A program made the translations under genes and the position numbers. From Siphlonurus alternatus (lineage: Eukaryota; Arthropoda; Insecta; Ephemeroptera; Siphlonuridae): a stretch of 64,000 nt of DNA. The stretch is from positions 17,927,911 through 17,991,910 of the forward strand of contig OX463786.1 of NCBI GenBank assembly GCA_949825025.1, written 5' to 3'. The first letter of the stretch is position 1, and each line of letters opens with the position of its first letter. The notes under the pieces are model-generated. The model saw nothing but the letters and a program-made list of their open reading frames with translations, made no database searches and had not been told where the DNA came from. Below, in pieces: positions 37,248-48,692 of the stretch.

Positions 37248-39869
37248 ATGAGTATCAGCATTACTGCCGTGCAACCAAAGACCAGTATTTTAGATAAATC
37301 TTTGAGTAGAGGCAAGGGCGAAGTCAGTTTGAGCGCTTTTGCTCTGCTTTTTTCTGAGGTGGTTCAGTATTGCCAGAACCGAGTCTACACCGTTCCTGAG
37401 CTGCAAGATAGGTAAGATAAACCTTAATAACAGACTACCTGCTTCTATGGTATCAGTCAATAATAAAATTTAGATTAAGTTGACCATGGTTTAGGGCAGC
37501 AAAGGGGCGATAAAGTCTAAAGAAGTAAGGGTTATAACGTTATGCATATAAGGCAACCCCAAGGGTCCCCAACTGCTACCTATCGATTTTTCCTTTTAAC
37601 TTATCGTATGTATACCATTGCAGTCTTTGCTCCTTCCCTGGGTATATAAGCCATAGGATAATATTCATATCCTATTTGCATACTGGCCTTCATATTCCTT
37701 CACATTCATTTACGTTTTCGTTGGAAACTCTCGATATTATAGTATGTACCCTGTCTAAAAGGCACAGTTGCCCTTCACAGTTGGACTAAATGGGACTCCC
37801 ATTTAGTTACAGTTCACTCTCAAAATTCACATGTTAATTCAACTTGGTTCAACTGTACGTTCCATTTGAGACCAGCCACAAGGGGATTATGAACTAGGCT
37901 GCCAAGTTCAAATAAAATTGGAAAAAGTCATGAATATTGAACTGGGTAGCTAACTGTTTATATATCCATGTAAAGTTCATGCTGTCCTGAGGTGTGCGTT
38001 GAGTTTATTTTTTTTTATGGAAATGAAAAATGTTTCCATAGCAGCATAAAGTCATATTGAATGAATGGAGGTTCGTGTGCATACATGATCATTAATTGGA
38101 ACTAGTATTCACAGACAATAATAGAAGTATCAGTACTGTACTTTGCCATGAACTAATAATACCTTGATTTGTTTCAGGCTAGCTGAGATGGGACGAGAGG
38201 TTGGCAGCAAGATGTTGGACCTTCTATTTGTCCGAGACAAGAACTGCAAGCGAGAGACCAAGCTGCTGAACATGCTGCTCTTCGTCAAGTCCACTCTCTG
38301 GAAGGTACATTGTATAACCCCAGGAATTGTCCTAGAAGATTCAGTAGCCTGTCCAATGGAACCAGCTCGTCGTCAGGAGTCTATTGAACTGGCTGCTGAA
38401 CCTTCTATGATGACTCTTTCTTTGTTATTCATGGATGGAAGCAATAACTTCAATGGAAGGGGTGTATTGAACTGGATAATTTGAAACAGCTCCTACACTT
38501 ACCGGTATCAAATAAATGCTGTGCTGTATCTGAAAGTTTTGACCTAAAACATATTGTAATAAAAATTCGTCAGATATTTTTAACCATTCTAAACGGTAAA
38601 ATTCATTTGCTATATGTTCAATAATGACTTTACTTACATATATTAATGTTAAGTAGCAATGAGATGCGACTTAAAGCCAGTATTGCCATACTATAAGGTT
38701 GTCGTACCAATGGTTGCCGTGGTTACAGAGCCTGTTTGGACGTGAGGCGGACAAGTTGGAACATGCCAACGATGATGAGAGGACATACTACATCATCGAG
38801 AAGTCTCCGCTGGTCAACTCGTTCATCTCCGTGCCGCGTGACAAGGGCAGCCTCAACTGTGCCGTCTTTACCGCCGGCATCGTGGAGGCCGTGCTCGGAG
38901 ACTGTGGATTTGTGAGTACCGACCAGTGTGGAAACCGTTCCTTGCAGCGGGGCATTATCAAAGGACTTTAACTCCATTTTGTCCTAAAATTTACATGTTG
39001 TTTTATTGAAACCAAAATCAAGTTGATCAAAAATTAAAAAAAAAAAATAATAATAAAATAAATGCAATAAAAAAACAAAGGCATCAGCAAATACAATACG
39101 GTATATAAATTTATATTTATGTGCAGTAGTTTGGTACTGTACTTAATACTTGATTTAACCATAACATGTGTAATATAGAGTGGAGCTTAAGGCCTTACTG
39201 TAAATATCCTTCGCTGAGATAGTCTTGAACAAAAAAATTAAATCATGATAAAATTAATTTCATTATGAATTAGACATTCTAATATCTTTGACTAAATTTT
39301 ACAATTAAATTAAGGTAAAAAAATATATTATCCTCTTCCCTCCTTCTCCCCCTTTAGTTTGAAATCTCTATATTTATTGTTTTATTGTTTACCCTTTCCA
39401 ATTTTTGTACCACCTGCACGACAGAATGGAGTATCAACATCAAAAAATTTTATTGCAAAAATGGACAGAGGGTGCAAAGTTTTACAACTTTGATTTTTTT
39501 CAGATTTTTTAGAACCTGGAAACTATTTTTAAAAAAGTAATAAAAGTAAAGAGAGAAGTGCCACTTCTTTAGTAAAAGGATAGGATCTAAAAGGGGTGTG
39601 GGTTTGAACGTGACCTGGCCTCTAAAAAAAATCTGAAAAAAATCACAGTAACATAACTTTGCACCCTCTATCCATTTCTGCAATTTTTTTTTTTTTAAGG
39701 TCAATCCTCTATTATGTTAATCACAGTACAGTATTTTACTCCCCTGTTAATTCCATTGTTTGTTTTTCAGCCGGCCAAAGTTACCGCCCACTGGCACCAA
39801 GGCACCACCTACATGGTTCGCTTCGAAGAGTCCGTCCTGGCAAGAGACCAGCAGCTGGAGGAGCGATAA
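37248..39869 (+). CDS. TRAPPC5: Trafficking protein particle complex subunit 5 (TRAPPC5/Trs31/Bet3 family)
   Basis: Four exons, 37248-37411, 38178-38304, 38729-38911 and 39771-39869, join in phase (2, 0, 0) to a 190-residue protein, about the length of the human protein (188). Recognisable family segments include LDKSLSRGKGEVSLSAFA near the N-terminus, LAEMGREVG, ETKLLNMLLFVKSTLWK, LFGREADKLEHANDDERTYY, FISVPRDKGSLNCA, FTAGIVEAVL and the C-terminal GTTYMVRFEE. TRAPPC5 is a core subunit of the TRAPP complexes, which tether vesicles and act as exchange factors for Rab1 in ER-Golgi traffic. The gene starts 1.4 kb downstream of the protease on the same strand. Its introns carry an H-family repeat (38316-38440) and a family A element (39425-39712). 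The protein looks intact. Confidence 0.97.
38316..38440. repeat. Family H repeat in TRAPPC5 intron 2
   Basis: AGATTCAGTAGCCTGTCCAA and GAACTGGCTGCTGAACCTTC flank AACCAGCTCGTCGTCAGGAG. Imperfect palindrome. Confidence 0.65.
39425..39712. mobile_element. Family A palindromic element, copy 5 (TRAPPC5 intron 3)
   Basis: AATGGAGTATCAACATCAAA and AAGGTCAATCCTCTATT ends; arms contain GGACAGAGGGTGCAAAG. It ends 58 bases before exon 4. Confidence 0.75.
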
Positions 39870-39944
39870 GAACTGTGTAGTGTTGTGGGAGACACTGTTG
39901 TTTGGTGGGGTTCTTTTAGACTTTGGTGTTTTTTGGAGTCATGG

Positions 39945-40372
39945 AAGGTTTGGTAGCCAATTCAATATGCTCTTGATGACATGCTGGTTCCATTGGACTA
40001 GCTACTGAACTTTCTATGATGATTCCTTCCGTGGATAACAAAGAAAAAGTCATCATACACTAAGTTTACATGACGGTGTTTAATGCGTATTCGTTGACGA
40101 CGCCTCATAAGAATAACATTATCCGTCGTCAACGAATACGTAAATACCGTCATGTAAACGTAGTGATTGAAGTTTCAGTAGCCAGTTCAGTAGACTCCTG
40201 ATGTTGATCTGGTTCCATTGGACTGGCTACTGAACCTTCTATGACAATTCCTTCCGTGGATACCAAAGAAAGAGTCATCTTAGAAGTAGTCAGTTAAATA
40301 AACTCATAATGACATGCTGATTCTATTGGACTGGCTACTGAACTTTTTACGATGAGTCTTTCTATTACAAAA
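39945..40372. repeat. Cluster of family H repeats downstream of TRAPPC5
   Basis: At least three partial copies (39945-40035, 40165-40262, 40290-40372), each with GGTTCCATTGGACTGGCTAC or close variants and CTGAACCTTCTATGA. One is interrupted by the element at 40058-40165. Confidence 0.65.
40058..40165. mobile_element. Family E palindromic MITE, copy 1
   Basis: CACTAAGTTTACATGACGGT at the left and ACCGTCATGTAAACGTAGTG at the right, with GTATTCGTTGACGACG arms and a short loop. About 108 bases, almost a pure hairpin. Confidence 0.85.
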
Positions 40373-40655
40373 TAGGGTACAGTACCTAAAATTATTCTTA
40401 TGGCCAATCATGAAGTACCACATTCACTTGGGTTTCCATGTTCCCCCACTTTAGTTAAGTAAATACTGTGGTGTCATTGTGGCTGCAAAAGGTGTTTTCT
40501 TTACCTCCTCAGTGGTTAGATGTAATTTTGAACCAGCCATCTTTTGTCACATGACCAAAACCATTCTTCCGCTTGCTTGCATTGGTCAAGCAGTAGACAA
40601 TTTATCAAATTCTGTTTAAAGAATCAGAAAATGCAATACAGTATGTGACAAGAGA

Positions 40656-41027
40656 TTAAGGGTAAGATAACGTTACCAATGTTAAAAAAGAAAAAAAAAA
40701 ATCCCTCACACAAAAATTCTGAGAAAAATTTAAAATGTTCTTCTCTACACCCTCTATCAGTAGCTAAAATATCAGGTGTACAAATACGATCTAGTTTTTG
40801 AGTTATGAATTTTTAAAATTGACTACTGTACTTTAACATGGAGAAATGGAACTTCCATGTTAAATTAGCCAACTTTAAAAATTCATAACTCAAAAACTAG
40901 ATTGTATTTGTGTACCTGATATTTTAGCTACTGATAGGGGGTGTAGAGGAGAACATTTTAAATTTTTTTCAGAATTTTTGTGTGAGGGATTTTTTTTTTA
41001 ACATTGGTGGCGTTATCTTACCCTTAA
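40656..41027. mobile_element. Family B palindromic element at TTAA, copy 4
   Basis: TTAAGGGTAAGATAACG at the left and GGCGTTATCTTACCCTTAA at the right. Shares its right TTAA with copy 5. Confidence 0.92.
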
Positions 41028-41378
41028 GGGTAAGGTAACGCCACCAATGTTAAAAAAAATCCCTCTCACAAAAATTCTGAAAAAAATTTAAAATGTTCTC
41101 CTCTACACCCCCTATCAGTAACTAAAATATCAGGTATACAAATACGATCTAGTTTTTGAGTTATGAATTTTTAAAGTTGACTACTTTAACATGGAGAAAT
41201 GGAAATCCCATGTTAAATTAGTCAACTTTAAAAATTCATAACTCAAAAACTAGATCGAATTTGTATACCTGATATTTTAGCTACTGATAGGGGGTGTAGA
41301 GGAGAACATTTTAAATTTTTTTCAGAATTTTTGTGTGAGGGATTTTTTTTAACATTGGTGGCGTTACCTTACCCTTAA
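41024..41378. mobile_element. Family B palindromic element at TTAA, copy 5
   Basis: Starts at the TTAA that ends copy 4, and ends TTACCTTACCCTTAA. High identity with copies 4, 6 and 7. Confidence 0.92.
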
Positions 41379-41591
41379 GCAGAAAAAATTGAGTGCCCCA
41401 AATTTATAAAGTGTAAAATCTTATTATTCTTTTATTCAACGGGTGTGTATAAAACCAGCGAACTCAAGCCCAGGGGACTCTGTTTTTGGGTGTTGATTGT
41501 TTTTCATGTAAAATAGTTAATAGTCAACTTGTTTACGTTTTGCTTTTTGCTTCAGTACATTTCCGCTCATCTTCTTTGCTACCTTAATTTT

Positions 41592-41947
41592 TTAAGGGTA
41601 AGGTAACGCCACCAATGTTAAAAAAAATCCCTCTCACAAAAATTCTGAAAAAAATTTAAAATGTTCTCCTCTACACCCCCTATCAGTAGCTAAAATATCA
41701 GGTATACAAATACGATCTAGTTTTTGAGTTATGAATTTTTAAAGTTGACCAATTTAACATGGGAGTTTCATTTCTCCATGTTAAAGTAGTCAACTTTAAA
41801 ATTTTATAACTCAAAAACTAGATCGTATTTGTATACCTGATATTTTAGGTACTGATAGGGGGTATAGAGGAGAACATTTTAAATTTTTTTCAGAATTTTT
41901 GTGAGAGGAATTTTTTTTAACATTGGTGGCGTTACCTTACCCTTAAA
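41592..41947. mobile_element. Family B palindromic element at TTAA, copy 6
   Basis: TTAAGGGTAAGGTAACGCC and GGCGTTACCTTACCCTTAA ends, perfect. Its central loop is inverted relative to copy 5 (CATGGGAGTTTCATTTCTCC). Confidence 0.93.
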
Positions 41948-43190
41948 TGAAAATCGTAGCCATCTCAGGCTTTTTATATTTCATGTTTATAATTCTTTGA
42001 GTCTGTCAAATTAAAATTAGTGCTAAGGACTCAATCATCTTTGTAACGGTCTGTCTATAATCAAACTTATTCAACCAATATAATATGTTCTTTTTTGTAT
42101 CATGCTGTAAAATATTTCTGTATAATATATTTCTAAACTTAAAATATTACTATTAAAAATGTATCTGTAATTATTAATAAAAACGATTATTAATTATCAT
42201 AGTTAATTATTTATATTATAAATTTATATCCAATTTTAATTGTGAATAAAGAATTCAGTAAATGAAATATTTATTTTCACTGAATTTTAAATTCATTAAT
42301 ATAATATATTTACAAATTAAAGCTACTAAAAAAGTCAGTAAATGTATACTATATGTGCAGGAGCATTATATTTTAAATACCATATTGCTTCCTTTATAAC
42401 CCTGGCAGGTTAAAATACTTTGCATGATCTATATTTTGGTTCACAATGTAACAAATGAACAGGATCTATAGCAGTCAATACAACAGAATTTATTTTCATA
42501 AGAAAACACTAAGAAAAAAAAAAAAAAGAAGAAATAAATAAATATTTTCGTACAGAGATAAAAATTTCAATTTATAAAACATAACTTTATTTAATTTTAT
42601 GTTGTAATTTTCAAGCAATTATTGATCAAAAATTCAACAAAAAGCTTCAAAAAACAAACACTTAGAAGCAGCAGATATTATTATTTATTTTTTTTAAGCC
42701 CATTTGCAAAATGTATTTCATAAAAATCAATGGACTTGTGACTTTTTCTCCTACGTTAATCCATAATCAAATTGCTATAACATTTTATCTGTGTATTTTT
42801 GTAGATGTTTTTTAATAATAATATATTATCATTTACATCAAAAATATGACAAGACAACAATGAATTTATAATAACTAATTACACTCGCCGCAAGGTTCTC
42901 TTCTTATGGGTATTTCCATTTCTAAGGCCCCATAAGCAGTAGCTTGACTTCCAACCTCTTAAGTGTTTAATTGCTGAAATTAAAATTAGAAAAATAAGAA
43001 ATAAGGACATATGATTAGTGCCATTTCAACAAATTTTAATTGTTTTTGGTTTAAGACTTTCCAAAATTTTAACAAATGTGACTCTTAAAAGTGGGGGGGG
43101 GGATGCTTTTTGAGGGTCAAAATTAAGTTTGATGTCTTCACTAGGACAGTAAAAGTTGAAGGCTGTCCTTGAAAAGGTACCGTTGTAAAA
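41948..43190. other. AT-rich stretch between TRAPPC5 and MRPS26 3' ends
   Basis: No gene. It should hold the 3' UTR of MRPS26 at its right side; the polyadenylation site was not fixed. Confidence 0.45.
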
Positions 43191-43196
43191 CGCACC

Positions 43197-44966
43197 TCAC
43201 GGGTCTGCCTTGGCTACATTCCTTGCTTCTCGACCGTGCACGACGTTGCCATTCAGGTCAATGGAGAAATTGTAGTCGGCCGTGGACGCCAGCGCTGCCT
43301 CGATGGCGGCGTCTAGTTTGTCTGCGGTGATGTACGAGCCAGCCAGGGTCTGTGGAGTACAGATTATGTTAGTGTGGACTTGAGTATTGGAGTATAAAAA
43401 TTGGCTTTATTAATGAATACAGTACAGATTTACACAATAAAAAAATAATGGTAGTACATTGATTGTTCTTTAATCACTTTTTATAATATGAAAGTGATAA
43501 TCTCCTCCCTCTCTGACATTTTTCTTTTTATGTGAATGTATTACAGTATAATAAATAAATATTGGGAAAGAGAGGATGCTTTTTTCTTTATTCTTATTTC
43601 TTCGTTAAAGGAAGGGAGAAAGATGTTTTCAAGTTTAAGGTATAACCTGAGAATTTGTCTGTCAAGGTCAGACCATAAAAAAAACTTGGCAACACTGTAG
43701 CGCCCTAGTATAATGCTAATCGGCAGGAGTGGGAGGTGACTACAGTCCCTGAGAGCGTTGCCACATTGCTCATCTAGTTTCAAGAACGAGCAACGCAGCG
43801 GTTCAAAATATATGAAAAAATTCATAAAAATAGTCCAAAAAATTAGCTTTTAATCTATGTAAAATTTTAAAAAAATTCTCGAGCCGTTTTTGTGTAATGT
43901 TGATTGAAAAATTTAACATTAAAAGGATATGATATTCACATTTGAATACATAAATTAATTATTGTTAAACCAACGGTTAAAAAAATCTGAAAAAAAAATC
44001 AGCAGTATTTGGACAATTGTTGTAAGTCTACCAAATTAATTTCAAGAACATCTGTCGATACGTCTTTTTTCGTCCAAATATCTCAGGTTAAAGCCTTAAA
44101 ACAACATTTGAGGACTCTGTACAGGAATATATCAAGTTCAATCAGTTTTTATCATGTATGTTAAAGTCTTGTTTTATCAATTTTGAAGCTCAATATAAAT
44201 AAATGACCGAGGACGCAAATGTCTCACCATCTCCGCGCGGACCTCTGCCTCCACCTCCTTCCTCCTCTGCTCGTCCTTTTCCTCTCGTACACTCAGCCCC
44301 TTCAATGCTCGCTCTGCCCTGCTGCGCGCCTGTTCTGCCAGCCGGGCCGCACGCACCCCCTCAATCTCGCGGTTCCAGGCGTCGTTGAGCGCCAGGCCGC
44401 GTGCAAGCTCTGCGTCCTCACTCTCAGCTCCGAGACGAGAAGATATTTCAGCAGACTCCGCTCGCTCAACCTCCTCCATGAGTACCGTCCTGAGAGAACA
44501 TAAGGACGGTTTCAAAACAAAGTCTCTTTGCTTAAACAACTGCAGTGTATCATACTAATTTTCAAGGTACATAATAACACAAGGAATAATGTAGTCTACA
44601 GTATGCATATGGACTGAATTCTATGGGCAACATCACTCAAAGTCTCAAAGATTGAAAAAAGTTTGGAAAGGAAAATAAAAACAACAAAATAAATTATCAT
44701 AAGACTTGAAGAACCCTGCAATCACTATAGCAAGACAAAGATTACCTGATGCCTCTCATCTGAGTCCGGTAAATGTTGTTTAGCCTCAACATCTCTTGTT
44801 CTTCGTCCTTTGGTACTTGGGGACGCACGGGGATTCTGAACATTTTGCTGCGAGCCACGGGCAGCCATCGAGGCTTCCTTCGCCATCGCACACTCACATT
44901 ACAGGTGGGATTAGGTGTGAACCTGAGTTCAGGTAGACAAGAAACCAGACGTAAGTTCCTGAACAT
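43197..44966 (-). CDS. MRPS26: Mitochondrial small ribosomal subunit protein mS26 (MRPS26)
   Basis: Three exons, 44746-44966, 44228-44489 and 43197-43349 (phases 2 and 0), encode about 211 residues. Exon 1 starts with a basic segment (MFRNLRLVSC) fitting a mitochondrial targeting peptide, then RRKPRWLPVARSKMFR and the LNNIYRTQMRGIR segment. Exon 2 is a long charged helix rich in Glu, Arg and Ala (for example LARGLALNDAWNREIEGVRA). Exon 3 holds the family's C-terminal block, with YITADKLDAAIEAAL then DYNFSIDLNGNVV, matching the human FITRENLEARVEAAL and NYNWAI pattern. The protein is a structural part of the 28S mitoribosome subunit. The ATG directly abuts an upstream leader that resembles those of the two GFRP-like genes on the same strand. 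Confidence 0.93.
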
Positions 44967-45221
44967 AATTAAGAGGAAATTACAAAATTAAGACGAAAAA
45001 ATTTGCACACCGGCCAAATACAAACAGCTGTTTTTGTAATACCAACATGTAAGAATAAAAATAATTAAATTTATTTCAGCTATTATCAAATTGTCTTTCT
45101 TTTTACTTCAAAAAAAGTGATTTTATGTTTAATTGTAATAATTTTTATCATAATTTAGTACTAATAATGTCATTTCCTGCCTAAATGTGTTGAAATTATT
45201 TCCCACTAGTTGTCTTACTAT

Positions 45222-45823
45222 TTTTTATTGTTGGCTTCTTCTTCTTCTTCTTACAATTGTTGGAAGGAGCCTAAACGGCTATAATTCCACGTACTGAGTA
45301 ACTTGGATCAATTGTATGGTTGAACTGTTTTTTGCAGGGTCTTGTAAAGGATAATGGACGAACAATGGATAGGATGATTATGGAATGTGGGATATGCAAG
45401 GTGATGATGGAAGTGGTACCTATATGCCCACCACGTGTTACCGTGGGTGAACCAAAACCACACAAGGAATTGGTTGGATTTTAGGACATTGGGTTGACGG
45501 TGTGGTGTGGGGTGCAATAATGTAGGTTGATGATGCAGGCGACAACATGCAAGGAATGGCAGGAATTTGAAAGATTCTCAACGTGTCGACTCCTGTGGGC
45601 CGACCGAAGAGCAGGGTCAAAGTAGGATTATGTGGATGCGGTGAGGCGAGATGATGATTATGAATCAAATTGACTGGGGATAGGAGTATAGAAATCAAGA
45701 CGATTAATATATAGAATAGGATAGGGATAGTTACCAGGAGAGGACAGACAATTTGAGCGGAGAGTCACGTCGGCGTTGCTCACTCTGGCGCGCCATCTTG
45801 ATTCTCCTTTTATTGTTGGCGAA
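45222..45823 (-). mobile_element. Retroposed non-coding element (~570 bp) with GAA tail and 13-base target duplications
   Basis: TTTTATTGTTGGC occurs at both ends (about 45224-45236 and 45811-45823). Read on the minus strand the insert begins near GATGGCGCGCCAGAGTGAG and ends in repeated GAA (TTCTTCTTCTTCTTC on the plus strand), the mark of LINE-mobilised sequence. It contains no convincing frame. It lies about 270 bases upstream of the MRPS26 start codon and splits the upstream block shared with the GFRP genes. Whether it is a SINE or a processed transcript is open. Confidence 0.7.
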
Positions 45824-46114
45824 AGTGACTTTTTTTACTAACAATTTTAGTTGACTTATTCATAAAGAGATGGCGCTACAAGCAGGAAATATTTTTACGC
45901 AAATTTTTTGAATAATTTGAACGCAAAGCTGCTAAAAGAACAAATAAGGTTCTATCAAAAAAGGTGATCTGATCCTTGCGAGTAACATTCTTAAAGACGA
46001 TAACCACTATCAGAAATTTAGAGTAGTCTCTAAATTATAACACAGAAGAGGAATAAGACGTCCTCTTATAGTAAAATTTTAGACAAGAAAAATAGGTTCA
46101 AAATTTCAGTATTT

Positions 46115-46964
46115 CAGTGGCGTAGCTAGGATTTGCCCAAGGGGGGGGGGATGTCAGGATAAATATTGAGAACAGCTCACTGGGGGGTATGGGGGGCGAA
46201 GCCCCCCAATAGCCCGTCGCAGGCGCGATTTTTTTTAAGGACACGCCCCCTTTTTAGGGTAAAATAATGGAAAAATACTATTATATTAGAGCTAGGATAA
46301 TGCTCTAATATAATATAATATAATCTAATCTGATGCAATTTTTTTAACAGTTTATATTTTTTTTCACCCCATTTTTCAATTTCTTTTGAATACGTGCGTA
46401 TAATAAATAAAGCTTTGAGTAAATCATTTTAATTAAATCAAGTAATTTATGTAACCACTTTTATATTATTTTTATAGAATCAGTGTACGTGTCATTTAAT
46501 TGAATTTGATTTTTAAAAATTATTTAATAATCCAAGTTCACATCATTAAGATATTGTAAAAAATAAATAAAAAAATAAAAAAGGGAATTGCTTCTCTTAT
46601 TTTTGTTAAATTTTGTCTGCACCGGGCGCGTGGAGCAACCAATTAAATGAAAGTGCGGCACACGTGAGAGCGTTTTAATTTATACAAAAGTAGTTATATG
46701 CACATGCAGTTTGTAAGGGAAATAAAACATTTATTTATGAGTCGCACTTTTTCCTGTTAAAATTAGAAACTAACTTATAATTTGTTTATTTTAAAGAAAA
46801 GACTACTTGATACCCCTAAATTTCAATTTTTTATTTAACTTTTTTTTTCAAATTTACATAATTTTTCCTTTTTTCTTCTTATATCCAGTCATTACTCGAT
46901 CTTCATGGGGGGGCCGGGGGTTAAACCCCGAACCCCCCCCCCCCCCCCCGTGGCTACGCCACTG
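46115..46964. mobile_element. Non-autonomous hAT-like element
   Basis: Inverted ends CAGTGGCGTAGCTAGG and GTGGCTACGCCACTG with subterminal GGGGGGCGAAGCCCCCCAA and ACACGCCCCCTTTTTAGGG, as in 10188-11545. CAAAATTT follows the right end and occurs 8 bases away from the left end (46099-46106), perhaps a target duplication displaced by an 8-base insert. Confidence 0.7.
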
Positions 46965-47170
46965 CAAAATTTCTTTCGATATTATTTTATTCTGATCAAA
47001 CTGATCAAACTATAAAAACTCAACAACTTTATTATTTAAAAAATATGGCCTTATATAATCTGTAATTTTAAATCCCTTTTAATAAGCTAGGAAATTCTTA
47101 GTTAAAGCAGAAAAAGTACCAAATATGCATGCAAGTAATTTAAGCAGGGAATGATGATCGACCTATTCCC

Positions 47171-47466
47171 CTGCTTCAAGTGATGCGCTCGCGCTGCGCG
47201 CAACTGTTTGTCGCTATATATTAAGGTCCATCTTGCACTTGGAAATGAAGCAAAGTGTTTTTTTAACTTTAATCGATTATAAATCAAGTAAAAAATCTAA
47301 ATTTTGAATTATCTACTTTATTTTTCAGTTTGGACCAAAGTTTCGGCCGTAAAGGAATTTTCGCTGAAAAATCTTATTCTTAGTGAAAAAACGAATTCAC
47401 GTTTTTTTACATAGGTTTGGTATAGCGGGTGGGAACACTGAAAATTCAGCTGACTTGAAGCCTCTA
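47171..47466. mobile_element. Family D element, copy 2 (inverted)
   Basis: CTGCTTCAAGTGATGCGCTC at the left, CAGCTGACTTGAAGCCTCT at the right; matches 15596-15890 in reverse along its length. Confidence 0.8.
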
Positions 47467-47841
47467 AAAACACACTTTAATATAATTATTATGTACAATT
47501 ATTATACTGGTACCTATTACACATACATGACTGATTTTAATATGACAATAATGCAAGGATTTGCTAAAAATTTGGGAGTTAAAAAAATCATAAAAAAAAT
47601 CATTAATAAATTTTATTTCGATATGCATATTACAGATATCCCATTTTTAATATAAAAATATAATTTCGGAGGACCAATAAAAAAAATTCTAATTTCTTTG
47701 CGAATATGTCTAGCTTTTTTAAAATAAAATTAATAAAAATACAGTGCGTTAGTTATTTAATGTGTAATATATATAAACGCATGATGAAATCATTGAGTAA
47801 ATATTCAGTTGTTAATTACTTGTGTATCTTAATTGTTTTCT

Positions 47842-48645
47842 TCAACGGACCAGGGTCCAGTACAGCATGGTGGCACCTATACCAATAAAAGAATATTAAA
47901 ATTACCAACAATTAGCAAGAATAGTCCAAAATTTTTGGAATTTTATCCTTGAAATTATACCTTAACCTACTTAATTTTCACTGATTTTCTTTATTTCTCC
48001 CCTATATACCCATCAGTTTTATATTTTAATTTGTACCGCCCCCACAATCGCTATATAAACCCCTGTTCAAAAAGCTTAAGGGTAAGGTAACGCCACCAAT
48101 GTTAAAAAAAATCCCTCTCACAAAAATTCTGAAAAAAATTTAAAATGTTCTCCTCTATACCCCCTATCAGTACCTAAAATATCAGGTATACAAATACGAT
48201 CTAGTTTTTGAGTTATAAAATTTTAAAGTTGACTACTTTAACATGGAGAAATGAAACTCCCATGTTAAATTGGTCAACTTTAAAAATTCATAACTCAAAA
48301 ACTAGATCGTATTTGTACACCTGATATTTTAGCTACTGATAGGGGGTGTAGAGGAGAACATTTTAAATTTTTTTCAGAATTTTTGTGAGAGGGATTTTTT
48401 TTAACATTGGTGGCGTTACCTTACCCTTAAGCAACAGGAACTAACAATTAATATGACGAACTGCAATGTGAACATTATTGCACCCTATATTACAGGGTAT
48501 AGTCACTATTTTGACCCGAAGTCATCCATTTCATATTTTTGGCATCATCCATCACCTTTCCACCTTCATAGCACATCCATAGAGAAATATATTTGGAAAT
48601 ATATTTCTCTATGGCACATCCCATGCAATGATTATAAAAAAAACC

Positions 48646-48692
<47 letters not shown>

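Noticed and set aside
44203..44503. Plus-strand frames of 61 and 94 codons
   Set aside because: Antisense shadows of MRPS26 exon 2, whose biased codons keep the reverse frames open.
45271..45698. Several His- and Pro-rich minus-strand frames
   Set aside because: Lie wholly inside the retroposed element at 45222-45823 and overlap each other in different frames.
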